From positions 1 to 48,329 of the forward strand of contig JAJPXY010000065.1 in NCBI GenBank assembly GCA_021205205.1: DNA of 48,329 nt. The letters run 5' to 3'. This stretch comes from Clostridiales bacterium. Lineage in GTDB: Bacteria; Bacillota; Clostridia; Oscillospirales; Oscillospiraceae. The translations under genes and the position numbers were made by a program. Below are positions 45,780-48,329 of the stretch, in pieces. Every line of letters starts with the position of its first letter. Position 1 is the first letter of the stretch. A model generated the notes under the pieces. That model was not told the DNA's origin and did no database searches. It worked only from the letters and a program-made list of their open reading frames with translations.

Positions 45780-46577
45780 TCAGACGGTGTAGGACAGGAC
45801 CTCCCGGTGACGGCTGGACGGCAGCACTTCCACGTCGGGGAACGCCTTCCGCAGCCACTCCGTCACCCGCTGCATCACCGGGTTCTCGGTGGGGTAGTGC
45901 CCGGCGTCGATGAGGTTGACCCCGTAGTCCTTCGCGGCCAGGAAGTGGTCATATTTCAGGTCGGCGGTGACGAAGGTATCGCATCCGGCCTGCACCGCCA
46001 GGTCCAGCATACTGCCGCAGGAGCCGCCGCCCACGGCCACCCGCTCTACGGGCCGCCCCGCGTCATAGTAGCGCAGCCCGTTGGGGTGGAGTGCCTGTTT
46101 CAGCTGTGCGAGATAGTCCCCCAGCGGCAACCGGGCGGAGAGCCGCCCCACCCGGCCGATGCCGTAGGGCCGTCCCTGGCTGTCCACGCCCATCTGCTCC
46201 AGCTGGCCCACGTCCGTCAGGCCGCAAAGCTCCGCCAGCACGTCGTTGACCCCGCCGGGACAGGCGTCCAGACAAGTGTGGCAGCAAATTGCCGCGATGT
46301 GGTGTTCCACCAGCAGCAACAGCCGCTTGCCGGTGTAATCGCCATCTTCCACTCGTTTCACCGGGTCGAAAATCACCGGATGATGGGAAACCATCAGCTG
46401 GCAGCCCAGCTCAGCCGCCTCCCCGATGGTCTCAGGGGTAATGTCCAGACAGGTCAAAATGCGCTCTACCGGGGCCTCCCGGCGACCCACCAACAGGCCG
46501 GAGTTGTCCCACGGCTCCTGCATCCGAAAGGGCGCGCGCGCGTCCAGCAGGTCGTAAACCGCCTGTACTGTCGTCAT
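45780..46577 (-). CDS. Nif3-like dinuclear metal center protein
   Basis: A 265-residue member of the Nif3/YqfO (DUF34) family. It has the two-metal site motifs: WDNSGLLVG, SHHPVIFDPV, EHHIAAICCHTCLDACPGG, and TADLKYDH with GHYPTE near the C-terminus. Members have been annotated as GTP cyclohydrolase I type 2, but the activity is uncertain and is not assumed here. The ATG at 46577 follows GAGGAG; earlier in-frame starts at 46607 and 46592 are possible. It lies 14 bases after the response regulator gene, so it is likely co-transcribed. Confidence 0.9.
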   Translation of the reverse strand: MTTVQAVYDLLDARAPFRMQEPWDNSGLLVGRREAPVERILTCLDITPETIGEAAELGCQLMVSHHPVIFDPVKRVEDGDYTGKRLLLLVEHHIAAICCHTCLDACPGGVNDVLAELCGLTDVGQLEQMGVDSQGRPYGIGRVGRLSARLPLGDYLAQLKQALHPNGLRYYDAGRPVERVAVGGGSCGSMLDLAVQAGCDTFVTADLKYDHFLAAKDYGVNLIDAGHYPTENPVMQRVTEWLRKAFPDVEVLPSSRHREVLSYTV

Positions 46578-46591
46578 ACCGGTCACGCTCC

Positions 46592-47287
46592 TCATCCCAC
46601 GTTCCACTTGTATCCAAATCCCCAGACCGTGGTGATGTAGCTGGGGTTGGTGGGGTCGTCCTCCACTTTCAGGCGCAGGCGGCGAACGTTTACGTCCACG
46701 ATTTTCACCTCGCCGTAGTACTCCCGGCCCCAGATGCGGTCCAAAATTTCCTCCCGGCTGATGGCCTGGCCGGGGTTGGTCATGAACAGGTGCATCACGG
46801 AGTACTCCACCTGGGTCAGCTTAATGCGCTTCCCGTTCTTGAACAGGACGCGGTTGTGGCAGTTCAGCAGGAAGGGGGGCTGGGAAATCTCATCGCTGTT
46901 GGTGGCCGGTGCGCTCTCCCCGCCCAGGCGGCGATAGAGGGCGTCCACCCGGGCGGTCAGCTCCGCAGGGGAGAAGGGCTTGGTCACATAGTCGTCCGCG
47001 CCGGTCATCAGGCCGGTGACCTTGTCCATCTCCTGGGTGCGGGCGGTGAGCATGATGATGCCCACCTTGCTGTCCCCGGCGCGGATCTGCCGACAGACCT
47101 CAAAGCCGTCGATGCCGGGCAGCATCACGTCCAGCAGCGCCAGACGGATGTCCGGGTTCTTTTTCAGCTTTTCCAGGGCCTCCTCGCCGCTGGAGGCCTC
47201 CACCGTTTCGTATCCGGCGCGGTTCAGGTTCAGCACCACAAAGGAGCGGATGCTGTCCTCGTCTTCTAACACAAGCACTTTTCTCAT
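46592..47287 (-). CDS. OmpR/PhoB family response regulator
   Basis: A 231-residue two-component response regulator. The receiver domain has the acidic pocket LEDED (7-11), the phosphoacceptor D53 in LLDVMLPG, T81 and K103 (YVTKPFS). The C-terminal winged helix is of the OmpR type: KRIKLTQVEYSVMHLFM, VDVNVRRLRLKVED, and TVWGFGYKW at the end. No histidine kinase gene is adjacent. The next gene downstream is nif3-like, and upstream is an unrelated secreted-type protein, so the partner kinase must lie elsewhere. Confidence 0.95.
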   Translation of the reverse strand: MRKVLVLEDEDSIRSFVVLNLNRAGYETVEASSGEEALEKLKKNPDIRLALLDVMLPGIDGFEVCRQIRAGDSKVGIIMLTARTQEMDKVTGLMTGADDYVTKPFSPAELTARVDALYRRLGGESAPATNSDEISQPPFLLNCHNRVLFKNGKRIKLTQVEYSVMHLFMTNPGQAISREEILDRIWGREYYGEVKIVDVNVRRLRLKVEDDPTNPSYITTVWGFGYKWNVG

Positions 47288-47302
47288 GAAATTACCTCAT
47301 GT

Positions 47303-47333
47303 AAGCTGTTAGCTGTTAGCCATTCGCTGTTAG
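47303..47333. repeat. Second AGCTGTTAGC-type repeat patch
   Basis: Between the response regulator ATG and the partial gene, the sequence reads AGCTGTTAGCTGTTAGC (47304-47320) and then CGCTGTTAG, the same words as the block at 42517-42700. The remainder of the gap 47288-47489 is A-rich and shows no gene. Confidence 0.7.
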
Positions 47334-47489
47334 TCACGCACTGCAAACCAAAAAACAGACAGTTCAAAAGAAAGCAAAGCACAAAACAAGCCGTTCATAC
47401 AACAATGTCAGTAAAAAGTTAGCAGCTGCCGCGCTAAGAACCAAAAGTTAAGAGCTAAAATAATGGATGGTCGTACCGCCGATGATGAC

Positions 47490-48329
47490 TCAGTCCGTGG
47501 ACCAGTCGGCGGTGATCAGGTGGAAACGGTCCAGCAGGTCTCCGGCGGACTCCGCCTGGTCATACGCGGAGCCGAACAGCTCCAGAGAATAGATGGCGTC
47601 GCTGCTGCGGAGCATGATCATCCGGTCCCCGGAGGTGGCGCTGCGCTCCCGATAGGTACCGGTGTTTTTGTAGATGCCCAGGAAGGGCGTGTCCGCGTCG
47701 TCTCCGCCGTCGTTGTAGTAAAAGAGGACGCCCCGCTCGTTGCTGCCGCTCTGGGTGGTGTCCTGACGGGCCAGCTCCAGACAGTCCAGCCACTCCTCCG
47801 GCAGCTCCAGATACCAGCCGTCTGTGCTGTTATAATAGGTGATGCAAATCACCGTATAGGAGCCGTCAGCGGCGTATTGCCGCCAGTCCACCGCATAGAA
47901 CAGGTCGGAGGAGTCGCTGTCGTAGTTGGTGAGGAGGTAGGGGATGGGGATCTCCAGCACGCCGTCTTCGTTGATGTCCTGGTTGGAGGTCAGACTGTAG
48001 CGGATGGTGTCTGTGCTGGAGAGGTCGTCCTCATCCAAGGTGATGTTGCAAAGTGCGCCGTCCCGCAGCAACAGGATGTCTGTCAGTTGATAGGAGGCGC
48101 TGGAATTGACGTCCTGCACCGCCCCGGTGACATAGAGGACCGGCGTGCCGTCCGCCAGCAGTCCGGCGCTGGTCTTATCAATGGAGGACAGGCGGGTGGA
48201 CAGATTAGCGGTGCTGACAGGCTCCAACACGCCGTCCACGTTGTCATAATAGACGGCGGTACTCAAATCGCTGTCGGAGTTGCGAACAGCCATCAGCACC
48301 AGCTCCTGCTCTCCGTCGCCGTCCAGGTC
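47490..48329 (-). CDS. Partial FG-GAP/EF-hand-like secreted protein, 3' part
   Basis: The frame stays open to the right edge of the window, so this is the C-terminal part (280 residues visible) of a longer protein. It begins with DLDGDGEQELVLM, which contains a calcium-loop-like DxDxDG, and DINEDGVLEIP follows later. Both resemble the VCBS/FG-GAP repeats of beta-propeller surface proteins. The rest, with many YxxD and W residues, looks extracellular and beta-rich. No catalytic motif is visible. A signal peptide or lipobox would lie beyond the window. Function unknown. Confidence 0.8.
   Translation of the reverse strand, partial: DLDGDGEQELVLMAVRNSDSDLSTAVYYDNVDGVLEPVSTANLSTRLSSIDKTSAGLLADGTPVLYVTGAVQDVNSSASYQLTDILLLRDGALCNITLDEDDLSSTDTIRYSLTSNQDINEDGVLEIPIPYLLTNYDSDSSDLFYAVDWRQYAADGSYTVICITYYNSTDGWYLELPEEWLDCLELARQDTTQSGSNERGVLFYYNDGGDDADTPFLGIYKNTGTYRERSATSGDRMIMLRSSDAIYSLELFGSAYDQAESAGDLLDRFHLITADWSTD

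Overview
The window looks like chromosomal DNA from a GC-rich, spore-forming Clostridia bacterium, most likely of the Oscillospiraceae group (relatives of Flavonifractor, Oscillibacter or Lawsonibacter). That assignment is inference. It rests on a spoVAC gene, a meso-diaminopimelate peptidoglycan route (dapF, and murE with a DNPR motif), a PolI with a degenerate proofreading domain, GC-rich codon use, and strong AGGAGG-type ribosome binding sites with promoters of TTGACA/17/TATAAT type. No rRNA, CRISPR array, insertion sequence or prophage was seen.

Layout. 1-3.2 kb: typA and a malic enzyme, probably co-transcribed. 3.3-4.4 kb: a lone AT-richer gene for a two-helix membrane protein with a macro-like C-terminus, the clearest foreign-looking gene here. 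4.5-7.7 kb (minus): an inositol-monophosphatase-family gene and ftsH. 7.8-11.3 kb (plus): rlmB and an 841-residue membrane protein that reads as a degenerate P-type ATPase. 11.4-13.8 kb (minus): a putP sodium/proline symporter gene broken by an in-frame TGA, and a TetR regulator with palindromic and repeated sites between them. 13.9-16.8 kb (plus): dapF, murE, a 54-residue membrane peptide and tRNA-Ser(CGA). 16.8-29.4 kb (minus): small membrane proteins, a phosphoesterase, tsaD/rimI, a SWIM protein, polA, cls and dnaE. 29.6-34.5 kb (minus): a seven-gene run, yfcE-like phosphoesterase, coaX, amidase lipoprotein, HD hydrolase, folP, folB-folK fusion and folA, ending at a terminator. 34.6-35.6 kb (plus): three small proteins of unknown role, the middle one split by an in-frame TAG. 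35.6-38.3 kb (minus): a tagO-like gene, trpS and tRNA-Arg(CCG), with a repeat-rich 487-base gap. 38.4-45.7 kb: an Smr protein, a DUF4230 protein, an aminotransferase (minus), an aldose-epimerase-like protein, an isolated spoVAC, a HAD phosphatase and a GH36 alpha-galactosidase. 45.7-48.3 kb (minus): a Nif3-family gene, an OmpR-type response regulator and the 3' part of a larger secreted or lipoprotein-like gene.

Most of the window is housekeeping: translation, replication, envelope, folate and CoA. The parts most worth a second look are the macro-like membrane protein, the pseudo-P-type ATPase, the two premature stop codons, the iteron-like repeats beside tRNA-Arg, the palindrome between tetR and putP, and an intergenic repeat family whose two copies show one compensatory base change.
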